A DNA stretch of 64,000 nt from Natronorubrum thiooxidans (GTDB lineage Archaea; Halobacteriota; Halobacteria; Halobacteriales; Natrialbaceae), in contig NZ_FTNR01000010.1 of NCBI RefSeq assembly GCF_900156475.1, forward strand, positions 1-64,000, in the 5' to 3' direction. The translations under genes and the position numbers were made by a program. Under the pieces are notes generated by a model, which saw nothing but the letters and a program-made list of their open reading frames with translations, was not told where the DNA came from and did not search any database. Of the stretch, positions 40,890-49,831 are shown in pieces; the first letter of the stretch is position 1; each line of letters starts with the position of its first letter.

Positions 40890-42248
40890 CTAGACGACGA
40901 GAAAGTACCACGCCATACCCACGCCACCGCCACCGAGGATGAGGAACGCGGCGTGAACGTCGCGGACGAACAGCACGCTGGTTACGGCTGCCAAAGCGAC
41001 GGTGAAGCTGTCGACGAACGACTCGAGCGCCAGTGTCACGGTCGCACCCAGAATCGCCCCGACGACCGCGGCGTTGACGCCGACGAGAGCCGACTGGACG
41101 ATATCGTTCTCCCGAACCCTCGCGAAGTACGGGAAGAAACCCATGATGAACGCAAACGAGGGGCCGAAGGCACCGACCATCGCGACGAACGCGCCGACGA
41201 CGGCAATTGAAACCAGACCGTAGGTGTCGAGCATGAGTTTGTAGCCGACGAAGGCCGTCGTCATCACGACCGGGCCGGGCGAGAGCTGGCCGATCGCGAT
41301 CCCGTCGACGAACTCGCGGCCGGTCATCCAGCCGAACTCGCTGACGACGTAGAGTTCGATGAAGGGAATCAGTACGAGCCCACCGCCGTAAATGAACGAG
41401 CCGGTATAGATCATGAACGCGAACAGTTGCACCCACGGGTTCGCCCAGATTGCGAGGAGGAGTCCCCACAGCGGGCTCGCTTCGATGGTCCGTCGTGCCG
41501 CTGGGCCGAGGAGATCGAATAGCCGATCGCGAAGCGTAAACGCGGTGAGGGTGATCGCTCCGCCGATCGTCCACACCGAAACGCGACGCCAGTTCCGCCG
41601 GACCCACGTCGAGCGGTAGATGCCGACCGCGATCGCCCCGGCGACGACGAACTGCACGACGGGATTGGTGCCGATGGTGGCCGTCACGACGATTGCGGCG
41701 GCGAGCAGCCCCACCAGCAGGTAATCGATCGACCACGTCTCCGCACCGAGCCGAAACTCGGCGTCCGTCCGTCCCTCCGCGAGCGCACTCTGTGCCATCG
41801 ACCACGACGCCCCGACGATCAGCCCGATCACGACCGGGTTGATGCCGTAAAACAGCGCTTCGACCGACGGCACCGCTTGATAGGCGAAGTAGAGCCACGA
41901 AAAGAAGACGACGATGACGAACGTCGGCAGCATGAAAAAGAAGCCGGCGACAACTGCGCCGGGATTGCCGGCGTAGATCCAGCCCATGAAGATGCCGAGC
42001 TGTGTCGAGGCGGGGCCGGGGAGGGTGTTACAGATCGCGAGCCCCTCCATGAACGTCGACTCGTCCGTCCACTCGCGGCTGTCCTCGCCGACGAGGTCGG
42101 ACTCCATCATCGCGATGTGAACCAGCGGCCCGCCGAAGCCGACGATGCCGATGAACAGGTAGTATCTGGCGATTTCGAGCAGTTTCCGCCGCGACGGCTC
42201 ACCGCGATAGGCGTCAGCGGAAGACGCCGCGTCCGTCGTCTCGCTCAC
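40890..42248 (-). CDS. chrA: Chromate transporter, ChrA family
   Basis: 452 residues from a GTG at 42248 (VSETTDAASSADAYRG); the frame is open further upstream but without support. Two similar halves each begin with a family motif: F-G-G-P-L-V-H-I-A-M near 36 and, after a central linker, F-I-Y-G-G-G-L-V-L-I-P near 265; the G-P-x-S/G-P motifs LPGPASTQLGIF and LSPGPVVMTTAF are present in both halves. About ten membrane segments. It is predicted to export chromate. Divergent from the TrpD-like gene. Confidence 0.88.
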   Translation of the reverse strand: MSETTDAASSADAYRGEPSRRKLLEIARYYLFIGIVGFGGPLVHIAMMESDLVGEDSREWTDESTFMEGLAICNTLPGPASTQLGIFMGWIYAGNPGAVVAGFFFMLPTFVIVVFFSWLYFAYQAVPSVEALFYGINPVVIGLIVGASWSMAQSALAEGRTDAEFRLGAETWSIDYLLVGLLAAAIVVTATIGTNPVVQFVVAGAIAVGIYRSTWVRRNWRRVSVWTIGGAITLTAFTLRDRLFDLLGPAARRTIEASPLWGLLLAIWANPWVQLFAFMIYTGSFIYGGGLVLIPFIELYVVSEFGWMTGREFVDGIAIGQLSPGPVVMTTAFVGYKLMLDTYGLVSIAVVGAFVAMVGAFGPSFAFIMGFFPYFARVRENDIVQSALVGVNAAVVGAILGATVTLALESFVDSFTVALAAVTSVLFVRDVHAAFLILGGGGVGMAWYFLVV

Positions 42249-42413
42249 AGCGTGAGACTCACCTCGAGTCCGGATAAGCGTGCACCTGTCCATCGCTGCG
42301 TTACGGCCGAGTCGCGTCGGTCGTGGCTCATCGAGACGGCTCGTTCGACCGCGTCTCTCGTGTTGACTCCCGGAAGCGGGAGGCTTTTGGCTGGCCCCTC
42401 CAAACCGCACTCC

Positions 42414-43484
42414 ATGACTCACTCAGCCCAGGAGTTCGGCGAATGGCCGCTTAAACGGCTGCTGACGGCCGTCGTCGGCTCCGGCCCAAAATCTGCCGAC
42501 GACATGAGCCACGCGCAGGCTCGAGAGGCCTTCCAGCGGATTCTGGCCGGCGAGCCCAACGAGACGACGCTCGGTGCGTTCTGGCTGGCAAATCGCTGGA
42601 AGCGAAACACCCCCGAGGAGCTGGCGGCCTACACCGACGTCATGCGCGAGGAGTCGGTCGTGACCGCAGAACCCGACGTCGATCCCGTCGACTGCGGGGC
42701 AAACTACGACGGCAAACACTCCTCGGCCGTCCTCGGCGTCGGGGCTGGAATCGTCGCTGCGGCTGCGGGCACGCCGGTCGTCGTCCACTCCGGCGATCGC
42801 GTCCCCACTCAGAAGGCGACGGCGTACAAACACGTCCTCGATGAACTCGGCGTGCGGACGGACCTCGAGCCAACCGAGAGCGCCGAGATGGTCGACGAAA
42901 CCGGCTTTGGCTTCTACTATCAGCCCGCGTTCAACCCGGGTATTCAGGACCTCTACGAACGACGCGACGAGATGGGCGTCCGCACGTTCGTCAACACGAT
43001 CGAGACGGTCGCCAATCCCGCAAACGCCGACGTCCACCTCGGCTCGTTCTACCACCTCGCGTTCGCGAAGAAGCTGACTGATCTCCTCAGAGAAAGCGAA
43101 CAACTCGAGTTCTCGCGGGCGATCTTCTTCCAGGGAATGGAAGGCTACGACGACATTCGCCCCGGTTATACGAAAGTCGCCGAATGGAGCGAGGAGGACG
43201 ACGAACTCGAGGACTACGAGATCGAAACCGCCGAGTACGGCATGGCGATGGAAAGCGACGACCTCGCAGTCGACGACGTCACCGCCGATTCGGCGGCGAT
43301 CACCGAAGCCGTCCTCGCTGGCGAGCGCGACGACGCGTTCACCGACGCCATTGCGCTCAACGGCGCGTTCCGGATGTACGCCCGCCAGGACGTCGACACG
43401 CTCGAGGAGGGGTTAGCGCAGGCTCGCGAGGTCATTGCAGACGGCAGCGCCGACGCAGTGCTCGAGGAGCTGCGGGCGTTCTGA
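42414..43484 (+). CDS. Anthranilate phosphoribosyltransferase-like protein (TrpD paralogue)
   Basis: 356 residues. N-terminal helical domain (1-75) and the glycosyltransferase-3 body with AVLGVGAGIVAAAAGTPVVV and SGDRVPTQKATAYKHVLDEL. The PRPP/Mg loop that reads G-T-G-G-D in true TrpD is here D-C-G-A-N-Y-D-G-K, as in the YbiB-like TrpD2 group, so anthranilate activity is doubtful. YbiB in bacteria binds nucleic acid. No trp genes are nearby. Confidence 0.72.
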   Translation: MTHSAQEFGEWPLKRLLTAVVGSGPKSADDMSHAQAREAFQRILAGEPNETTLGAFWLANRWKRNTPEELAAYTDVMREESVVTAEPDVDPVDCGANYDGKHSSAVLGVGAGIVAAAAGTPVVVHSGDRVPTQKATAYKHVLDELGVRTDLEPTESAEMVDETGFGFYYQPAFNPGIQDLYERRDEMGVRTFVNTIETVANPANADVHLGSFYHLAFAKKLTDLLRESEQLEFSRAIFFQGMEGYDDIRPGYTKVAEWSEEDDELEDYEIETAEYGMAMESDDLAVDDVTADSAAITEAVLAGERDDAFTDAIALNGAFRMYARQDVDTLEEGLAQAREVIADGSADAVLEELRAF

Positions 43485-43658
43485 GTCCCGACACACCGGG
43501 TTTCGTTCGTCGTTTGAGATTCCATCGTCGACACGACATGTACAGTCCAGACGATGGCTTACCATTGTTCGACGTTTCTGGATCTTCTCCGAACAGTTGA
43601 TCGTCGCTGTCCTCAAATAGTGAACGAATTTATATAATGTGCGTACGATGATGGGTGT

Positions 43659-44420
43659 ATGCGACTCGAAGACAAGACTGTTGTTATCACTGGTGCAGCG
43701 TCGGGGATCGGCGAGGAAACGGCCAAACGGTGTGCCGATGAGGGCGCGCGGGTGATCGTGACGGATATCGATACCGACGGCGGCGAGGAGACCGTGGCTG
43801 CGATCGAAGACGCTGGTGGCGAGGCGGCGTTTGCCGACCTCGACGTCACCGACAGCGAGGCCGTCCACGCTGTCGTCGACGAAGTTGCCGAGCGCGACGG
43901 TCTCGACGTGATGATCAACAACGCCGGCACCGGCCACCCCGGGGGGAGCCTCGAGGAGATCGATGACGGGATCCGCGATTTCGTAATCGACGTCAACATC
44001 AAGGGTGTCTGGAACGGCTGTCACGCTGCCTTGCCACACATGAAAACACAGGGTCACGGCTCGATCGTCAACATCGGCTCGTTGGCGAGCATCCTCGGGC
44101 TTCCAAAACAGGCCGCCTACTCGACGACCAAAGCCGCCGTTCTGAACATGACCCGGACCATCGCCGCCGAAGCGGGACCGTACGGTGTCCGGGCGAACGC
44201 CGTCTGTCCGGGCTTTACCGAAACGCAAATGCTCGAGCAGTATCTGGCGACGCAGGATGAGCCGGAGCAGGCCCACCAGGAACTGGCTGAGCAGTATCCC
44301 CTCAAGCGCCTGGGCACGCCCGAAGAGATCGCAAACGCGGTGCTCTTTCTTGCAAGCGACGAATCGTCGTTCGTCAGCGGCCACGGCCTGGTCGTCGACG
44401 GTGGGTTCTCGACCTGCTGA
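43659..44420 (+). CDS. Short-chain dehydrogenase/reductase
   Basis: 253 residues. Cofactor loop T-G-A-A-S-G-I-G near 11-18, N-N-A-G near 87-90, catalytic Ser in NIGSLASILG, and Y-S-T-T-K near 152-156; P-G-F-T-E-T near 185 is standard. An Asp at the end of the second strand (V-T-D-I-D) suggests NAD(H) preference. Substrate unknown. It is convergent with the deacylase gene. Confidence 0.88.
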   Translation: MRLEDKTVVITGAASGIGEETAKRCADEGARVIVTDIDTDGGEETVAAIEDAGGEAAFADLDVTDSEAVHAVVDEVAERDGLDVMINNAGTGHPGGSLEEIDDGIRDFVIDVNIKGVWNGCHAALPHMKTQGHGSIVNIGSLASILGLPKQAAYSTTKAAVLNMTRTIAAEAGPYGVRANAVCPGFTETQMLEQYLATQDEPEQAHQELAEQYPLKRLGTPEEIANAVLFLASDESSFVSGHGLVVDGGFSTC

Positions 44421-44437
44421 ATCGCGTTCGCTGCTGG

Positions 44438-45409
44438 TCACGCCTCGCGGACCAACGCGACGCTTGCAAGCTGGTCGCCCGCGACGACGGTGGCCTCCTG
44501 TGTGAGGACGTAGAGCAGGCCGCCTCGATCAGTCACCGCCTCGTGGAGTGGGTCGTACGTCGTCGGATCGTACACCGTTCCGACCGTCGTCCCTTCACTG
44601 ACGAACTGGCCGACCTCGAGCGTCGGCTCCGGACGGAACAGGCCAGATTCAGTGGCAGTTACCTGTCCGAGATGGTTTCGAGCGACCGTCTGGTCTCGCT
44701 CGGTGATGTCACCAGGTAGCATCCCAAGGTACCGGCAGACGTCGAGCAGCCCGTCGACACCGATCTCGACGACGGCCTCGATGATCTGCTTGTTGTGTGC
44801 GAGCTCGGGCGTAATGGCCGGGATTCCTGCGTCGGCACCGGCGACACGCAGTTTGCCCGCGAATCCGCGCCGGTGCCACTCGTCTCTGGCGTCGTCGTTG
44901 GCCCGTTCAGAGAGTAAGAGACCGGTTCCAAACGCTTCCGCGAGCTGTCGAGCATCGTCGTCACCCTCCTGATAGACGACGTGGGGAAGCATATCCGGGC
45001 TACCCGTGTGAAGATCGACGATAGCATCTGCCTGGCTGATCTCCTCCCAGAGCCGGGCGGCCATGCGCTGGTGGAGACTCCCCTCAGCGTCGCCGGGCCA
45101 GATCCGGTTCATGTTCGGATTGACGCTATCGAGTACCTCCGGCGTCGTATAGGAGACGCGATCGAACGTCAGCGGGTTCGCGACGGGAACGGTGACGACG
45201 GTTCCCGACAGCTCCTCGAGGGGCAGTCGCTCGTGAAACCGTCGGAGCGCTTCAGCGCCGTTGATTTCGCGACCGTGCTGGGCACCCTGAACGTAACAGG
45301 TCGGCCCGTCTTCGACGCCGTGATACCGGTGAATCGTCGTCGTCACCGCCATGCCGGAGGGGAGCCGTGCGAGCGTGACCTCCTCTGCGGTATGCGTCCC
45401 AGTGCTCAT
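44438..45409 (-). CDS. Succinylglutamate desuccinylase/aspartoacylase family protein
   Basis: 323 residues from ATG 45409 (MSTGTHTAEEVTLARLPSGM). Zn-site elements are H-G-R-E-I-N-G near 46-52 (His and Glu) and IVDLHTGSPDMLPH (third ligand His). The catalytic Glu is probably in AITPELAHN. The C-terminal segment LFRPEPTLEVGQFVSEG is the usual beta-barrel extension. Acts on an N-acyl amino acid or similar amide; the substrate is not assigned. Confidence 0.83.
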   Translation of the reverse strand: MSTGTHTAEEVTLARLPSGMAVTTTIHRYHGVEDGPTCYVQGAQHGREINGAEALRRFHERLPLEELSGTVVTVPVANPLTFDRVSYTTPEVLDSVNPNMNRIWPGDAEGSLHQRMAARLWEEISQADAIVDLHTGSPDMLPHVVYQEGDDDARQLAEAFGTGLLLSERANDDARDEWHRRGFAGKLRVAGADAGIPAITPELAHNKQIIEAVVEIGVDGLLDVCRYLGMLPGDITERDQTVARNHLGQVTATESGLFRPEPTLEVGQFVSEGTTVGTVYDPTTYDPLHEAVTDRGGLLYVLTQEATVVAGDQLASVALVREA

Positions 45410-45551
45410 GCTCGGTCGTTCCACGGCCGGTAATATGTACCTGCGGCCGCCTCGTGTCGCTCGAGGCCGTCGTGTCCGGGCTGTGACTTCCTGAGAGCCG
45501 CCGCAACTCGAGACCACTATCGTTTTCTGTCGGCCCGCCGTCGCTGACGCT

Positions 45552-46070
45552 ATGGGAAACGTTACTGCGACCCTTCACACCAACAAGGGAGACATCGATG
45601 TCGAACTGTACGACGACCGCGCACCGCGGACCGTCGATAACTTCGTCGGCCTCGCAACTGGTGGCAAAACCTGGACCGATCCCGAGTCGGGCGAAGAAGT
45701 CGAGGGCGAGCCGCTGTACGACGACGTCGCTTTCCACCGCGTCATCGAGGGCTTCATGATTCAGGGCGGCGACCCGACCGAAACCGGTCGCGGCGGCCCC
45801 GGCTATCAGTTCGACGACGAGTTCCACGAGGAACTGCGCCACGACGATGCGGGGGTTCTGAGCATGGCGAACTCCGGGCCGAACACCAACGGCTCGCAGT
45901 TTTTCATCACGCTCGACGCCCAGCCCCACCTCGACGACCGCCACTCCGTCTTCGGCAAAGTCACTGACGGCATGGACGTCGTCCGCGAGATCGGCTCCGT
46001 CGACACCGATCCGAACGACAAACCACGAACGGAAGTCGTCCTTGAGTCGGTTTCGGTCAACTACGAGTAA
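45552..46070 (+). CDS. Cyclophilin-type peptidyl-prolyl cis-trans isomerase
   Basis: 172 residues. [14 protein letters not shown] near 59-72 and [20 protein letters not shown] near 103-122 hold the catalytic Arg and peptide-binding residues; [14 protein letters not shown] closes the barrel. Cytoplasmic, no signal. Catalyses prolyl isomerisation in protein folding. Confidence 0.93.
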   Translation: MGNVTATLHTNKGDIDVELYDDRAPRTVDNFVGLATGGKTWTDPESGEEVEGEPLYDDVAFHRVIEGFMIQGGDPTETGRGGPGYQFDDEFHEELRHDDAGVLSMANSGPNTNGSQFFITLDAQPHLDDRHSVFGKVTDGMDVVREIGSVDTDPNDKPRTEVVLESVSVNYE

Positions 46071-46153
46071 CGCCACCGCTTGGCGTTTCGAGCGAGTCCC
46101 CGTTTTTGGACCGAAACAGCACGACTCGAGCAGCCGGTCTCGCGGGCGGACGA

Positions 46154-46309
46154 CTACTCGACTGATTTCGCTCGGTTGTGGAAATCACCGCCACAGGCCT
46201 CGCATTTGCCGGGATTGGTCTCGGCCGTGACGATTTTTCCACACTGGAGACACTCGTACTCGGATGTGATATCTGACGTGTCGTTTTCGACGTCTTGACC
46301 GTGAGGCAT
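46154..46309 (-). CDS. Small rubrerythrin-like zinc-ribbon protein
   Basis: 51 residues from ATG 46309, MPHGQDVENDTSDITSEYEC. Two C-x-x-C pairs, C-L-Q-C-G and C-E-A-C-G-G-D-F, form a zinc ribbon of the small DUF7129-like type common in haloarchaea. Overlaps no gene; a stand-alone unit downstream of cyclophilin. Confidence 0.8.
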   Translation of the reverse strand: MPHGQDVENDTSDITSEYECLQCGKIVTAETNPGKCEACGGDFHNRAKSVE

Positions 46310-46349
46310 ATCATGGTATTAGTTCGCCAGACACAAAAGACTGCGTGTA

Positions 46350-46790
46350 CTGTGTGACCTCCTCCTTGCCGTAAACGGCAAGGCTTCCCACGGCACCGCA
46401 CCGCTGAGTTGGGATATTTACTGGTTTACGACCTGTCGGCATGACAGGCCGATGGCGTTCACGAGAACGGAGTTCTCGTGCAGCCCATCAGAAATCAAAG
46501 ATTTCTGAGGACGGGGCCACACCGCCGTTACTCCTATCCCGACATGGGACTCGGAGTTATCTTGTACCGAGACACCACAGCGGTTCGAGATGAGTGTCTC
46601 GAACGTTCTGGTTCTCGGAGTCCCGATATTGTGCATTTGAGTGGGCGGTGTGACCGCCTCGGTGTATGTCATGCTACGACAGAATGAAACTTAAATATCC
46701 GTACTGCTGCAAAACGTGGACTGTGTAGGCGTCGTCGGATTCACGCCCGTCCTGAAGGACGAGATTCTCTCCTCGAAAAAGATAGTAACC
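46350..46790. mobile_element. ORF-less element with IS200/IS605-like hairpin ends
   Basis: Three perfect hairpins occur within 150 bp: 46364-46383 (CCTTGCCGT/ACGGCAAGG), 46460-46480 (CACGAGAAC/GTTCTCGTG) and 46489-46507 (CAGAAATC/GATTTCTG). Further on, CGTCC-TGAA-GGACG is at 46748-46761 with TTCACGCCCGTCCTGAAGGA, a string I associate with the ends of haloarchaeal IS200/IS605 elements of the OrfB/TnpB class. No transposase frame is present, so this is a solo end, relic or miniature derivative. Exact borders are not determined. Confidence 0.55.
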
Positions 46791-46936
46791 GTCACGAACG
46801 CTGTCCTGATACGGACTGCTGTCACTGTGTCTACGACGGTTGCTGCCATCCAGAACAGACAGCGCCGACTCCCTGCCCGCCGTCGTGGAGTACCGCGAAC
46901 AGTATGCTTAGTTGTGTCGCACCCGTTCGCACACGC

Positions 46937-47887
46937 ATGGGCTGGACTGCCGCCGACATTCCGGAGCAACGAGACCGCACAGCCATCGTGACGGGCGCAA
47001 ACAGCGGCATCGGCCTTGAGACCACCCGCGAACTCGCCCGAAACGGTGCGACGGTCGTCATGGCCTGCCGGGATACCGACCGTGGCGAGGACGCAGCACG
47101 GGATATCCGGGTAGACGTCCCCGGTGCAGACCTCCGCGTCGAACCATGTGATCTGGCGAGTCTCGAGTCGATTCGCGCGTTTGCAGACCGTCTCGGCGAC
47201 GAATCGACCGACGTGCTGATCAACAACGCCGGGACGATGGCGATCCCGCGCCGGGAGACCGCCGACGGGTTCGAGACCCAGTTCGGCGTCAACCATCTGG
47301 GTCACTTCGCGCTCACGGGGCTGGTGCTCGACGACCTGCGGACCGATGGCTCGGAACCGGCACGCGTCGTCACCGTCTCGAGTGGCCTTCACGAACGCGG
47401 CGAGATCGCGTTCGACAACCTTCACGACGAGCGTGGCTACGACAGGTGGGACGCCTACAGTCAGTCGAAACTCGCGAACGTGCTCTTTGCGTACGAACTC
47501 GAGCGACGGTTTCGCGCAGGCGGCGTTAACGCGGTCAGCGTCGCGGTCCACCCCGGATACGCCGATACGCAACTGCAGTCACGCGGCGTCGAGGACCGTG
47601 GCCGTGTGATTCAAGCGGCAACGCGGGTCGCGAACACGGTGCTGGCACAGCCTGCCGAACAGGGTGCACTGCCGACGCTGTACGCCGCGACCGCGCTGGA
47701 CGTCGAGGGCGGGGCGTACTATGGTCCTGGCGGATTCATGAATATGCGTGGTACTCCTGAGCGGCAGGCGTCGTCGGACCGCTCGTACGACCGCGAGACG
47801 GCCCGCCGGCTGTGGGCCGTCTCGAGCGAGCAAACCGGTGTTGCGTACGCCCTTCCCGAACCGACGCTCGCAGAACGCTCGTCGTAA
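46937..47887 (+). CDS. SDR oxidoreductase, retinol dehydrogenase/WWOX-like
   Basis: 316 residues from ATG 46937 (MGWTAADIPEQRDRTAIVTG). Cofactor motif T-G-A-N-S-G-I-G near 19-26, an Arg following the second strand (A-C-R-D) that suggests NADP(H), N-N-A-G near 97-100 and catalytic YSQSKLANVLFAYELE. The long C-terminal region with VHPGYADTQLQ is usual for this subgroup. Substrate not predicted. Confidence 0.87.
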   Translation: MGWTAADIPEQRDRTAIVTGANSGIGLETTRELARNGATVVMACRDTDRGEDAARDIRVDVPGADLRVEPCDLASLESIRAFADRLGDESTDVLINNAGTMAIPRRETADGFETQFGVNHLGHFALTGLVLDDLRTDGSEPARVVTVSSGLHERGEIAFDNLHDERGYDRWDAYSQSKLANVLFAYELERRFRAGGVNAVSVAVHPGYADTQLQSRGVEDRGRVIQAATRVANTVLAQPAEQGALPTLYAATALDVEGGAYYGPGGFMNMRGTPERQASSDRSYDRETARRLWAVSSEQTGVAYALPEPTLAERSS

Positions 47888-47988
47888 CTACAGCCGCTTG
47901 CCGTCGGCCTCGTCTCCGGTGCTGTCACAGCCACGCGTGGCGCTGCTCGACCGTAACGCGAAAGACCACAGCGACGAATCCCTCCTCA

Positions 47989-48327
47989 ATGAGCGACGAC
48001 GGTATCCAGCGCGCGAGCGACATCGGCTCGTCGGATGCACCACCGATCGACGAAAAGCCCTACAAGCTCATCTTCGAGGCCAACAAGTGCTTTGGCGCTG
48101 GCAAGTGTGCTGAGGTCAGCGACAACTGGGAGCTGTCGATCACATCGGGGCTCGCCCAGCCCACCACGTACTTTTTCGGTGAGGACGACCTTGACCACAA
48201 CGTCCGTGCGGCGGAGGTCTGCCCGGCGAAAAAAGACGATGGCTGTATTCACGTGATCGACCGCCGAACCGACGAGGAGATCGCACCCGACCCACACGGT
48301 GACGGGACGTTAAGTGTTGACTGGTAA
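47989..48327 (+). CDS. Single-cluster ferredoxin
   Basis: 112 residues from ATG 47989. Cys ligands are in KCFGAGKCAEVS and AEVCPAKKDDGCIHV, giving a 3Fe-4S or 4Fe-4S cluster of the mononuclear type found with P450 and other oxidoreductases. Acidic throughout. Follows an SDR gene by about 100 bp on the same strand; a functional link is only suggested. Confidence 0.78.
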   Translation: MSDDGIQRASDIGSSDAPPIDEKPYKLIFEANKCFGAGKCAEVSDNWELSITSGLAQPTTYFFGEDDLDHNVRAAEVCPAKKDDGCIHVIDRRTDEEIAPDPHGDGTLSVDW

Positions 48328-48413
48328 CTCACCGATAGCCGTCCGTGTGATCGCCGACATCGACATCGAAACGCACATTCCACGTGGGGTACTATCCTCG
48401 AGTGCACTTCTGT

Positions 48414-48497
48414 GCGAGGGTAGCCAAGCAGGCCAACGGCGGTGGGCTTAAGACCCGCTCCTGTAGAGGTCCCTGGGTTCAAATCCCAGCCCTCGCA
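48414..48497 (+). tRNA. tRNA-Leu (TAA)
   Basis: Acceptor GCGAGGG/CCCTCGC, anticodon stem GTGGG/CCCGC with loop CTTAAGA, a long variable arm (CTCCTGTAGAGGTC) as expected for a class II tRNA, and T-arm CTGGGTTCAAATCCCAG. Confidence 0.93.
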
Positions 48498-48605
48498 TAC
48501 CGACTCGAACAGACCGTGAGTGGTGACTTCTCCATCTGGATTAGAATCAGACCAGTCACAGCCCGTGATGGGTGCTGTGTTTGAACGGGAGTCACTCGAG
48601 TCCGG

Positions 48606-49742
48606 TCAGCGCTCGGCGACGCCACTCGGGTCGTCCGTGGGGGCTCGTTTGAGGTGGATCGACACAGTCGTCCCCGGGGTGTCGTCCGCGATCGAGATCT
48701 CGCCACCGGCCTGATCGATTACCGTCTGCACGAGATAGAGGCCGACGTTCACGTCCGGCCCTTCGTCGATCCGACGCTCGGAAGCGGCGAGAAACGCCCG
48801 CTGTGTGCGCGGGAGGCGGATAGCTTCGCCGCCGATCGAGACAATCACACGGTCGTCGTCCGACTCGAGTGCAACGGTGATCGTCGGCTGGGGGCCGTCG
48901 GCGTGACGGGCGAGCGCCGAGAGGAGCTGGGCGATAGCGGTCGAGAGCAACGGCGTTCCGAGGACCGGTACCGGGCGTCGATCGGCCGATGCGGGACGGT
49001 ACTCGATGTCGACTGCCGGCAGTCTGTGCCGTGCTTGTTCGAGTTCGGTCTCGAGGACGGCCTCGAGGTCGAGAGACGCAGTCGTCGCTTCGACGTCGGT
49101 CTCGAGTGCTGTCGCCACGTCGGCTGCCATGTCCACGCACTCGACGACGTTTTGGGTGGCACCCCGCATCGATTCGAACGCCGCCGTCCCGTCCGGAGTG
49201 ACCTGCGGCTCGAGCACATCGGCCCAGCCCAGCGCGACGCTCAGTTCGTTTCGGATGTCGGTCCTGAGGAGCCGACTGAGAACGGCGAGTCGGTGATTCG
49301 TTTCCGAAAGCGTTCGTTGCTGGTGCTTTCGCTCGAGTCCGTAGCGAATCGCTCGGTGGATGAGCGCGGCGCTGAGGTGTGCTTTCTCGAGGTAGTCCTG
49401 AGCCCCCCGCTGGATCGCTCGCGCACCGATGTCGCCGCCGTCGCGTCCGGTCAAGACGATGATCGGCACGCCCGGGGCGTGTGCTGTGACTGCGCTGACG
49501 GTGTCAAGACCGCGGCTGTCGGGCAACTGGAGATCGAGCAGGACGACGTCTATGCCGTCGTCCGTGAGCACCTCGAGTGCATCGCCGAGGCGTTCGACGC
49601 GGTCGAGTCGGCTGATCTCCGCGGCAATATCGCTCCGCTCGTGCCGATCGCGGCGGTGCTCGAGCACCAGTCGTTCGATGTAGCGCGCGTCGTCGTCGCT
49701 GTCTTCGACGAGTAACACCGCCAGTGGCTCGCCTGCAGTCAT
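48606..49742 (-). CDS. Response-regulator protein with degenerate histidine-kinase-like region
   Basis: 378 residues from ATG 49742. Receiver domain 1-120: L-L-V-E-D-S-D-D-D near 10-18, phosphoacceptor Asp in VVLLDLQLPDSRG near 67-79, conserved Thr in VLTGRDG and Lys in YLEKAHL. The kinase-like half begins LLRTDIRNELSVALGWADVL: the usual phosphorylated His of L-R-H-x-I-R-N is Thr. The N-box Asn is missing in AQLLSALARHA, but a G2-like GLYLVQTVIDQAGGEISIAD remains. It probably does not autophosphorylate and may serve as a receiver or allosteric partner of the kinase encoded 90 bp upstream. Confidence 0.8.
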   Translation of the reverse strand: MTAGEPLAVLLVEDSDDDARYIERLVLEHRRDRHERSDIAAEISRLDRVERLGDALEVLTDDGIDVVLLDLQLPDSRGLDTVSAVTAHAPGVPIIVLTGRDGGDIGARAIQRGAQDYLEKAHLSAALIHRAIRYGLERKHQQRTLSETNHRLAVLSRLLRTDIRNELSVALGWADVLEPQVTPDGTAAFESMRGATQNVVECVDMAADVATALETDVEATTASLDLEAVLETELEQARHRLPAVDIEYRPASADRRPVPVLGTPLLSTAIAQLLSALARHADGPQPTITVALESDDDRVIVSIGGEAIRLPRTQRAFLAASERRIDEGPDVNVGLYLVQTVIDQAGGEISIADDTPGTTVSIHLKRAPTDDPSGVAER

Positions 49743-49831
49743 CGGCCTGACAGCCACCCCCTCCGAGAGTCGAGTTCGGCGACTGTCGGTCGAATCCCCC
49801 TCATTAGGCAGCCGGTTCGAACTGAACCGGG

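Noticed and set aside
46418-46672. 84-codon minus-strand frame inside the hairpin element
   Set aside because: It runs across perfect hairpins and has no recognisable domain; such frames are by-products of element ends.
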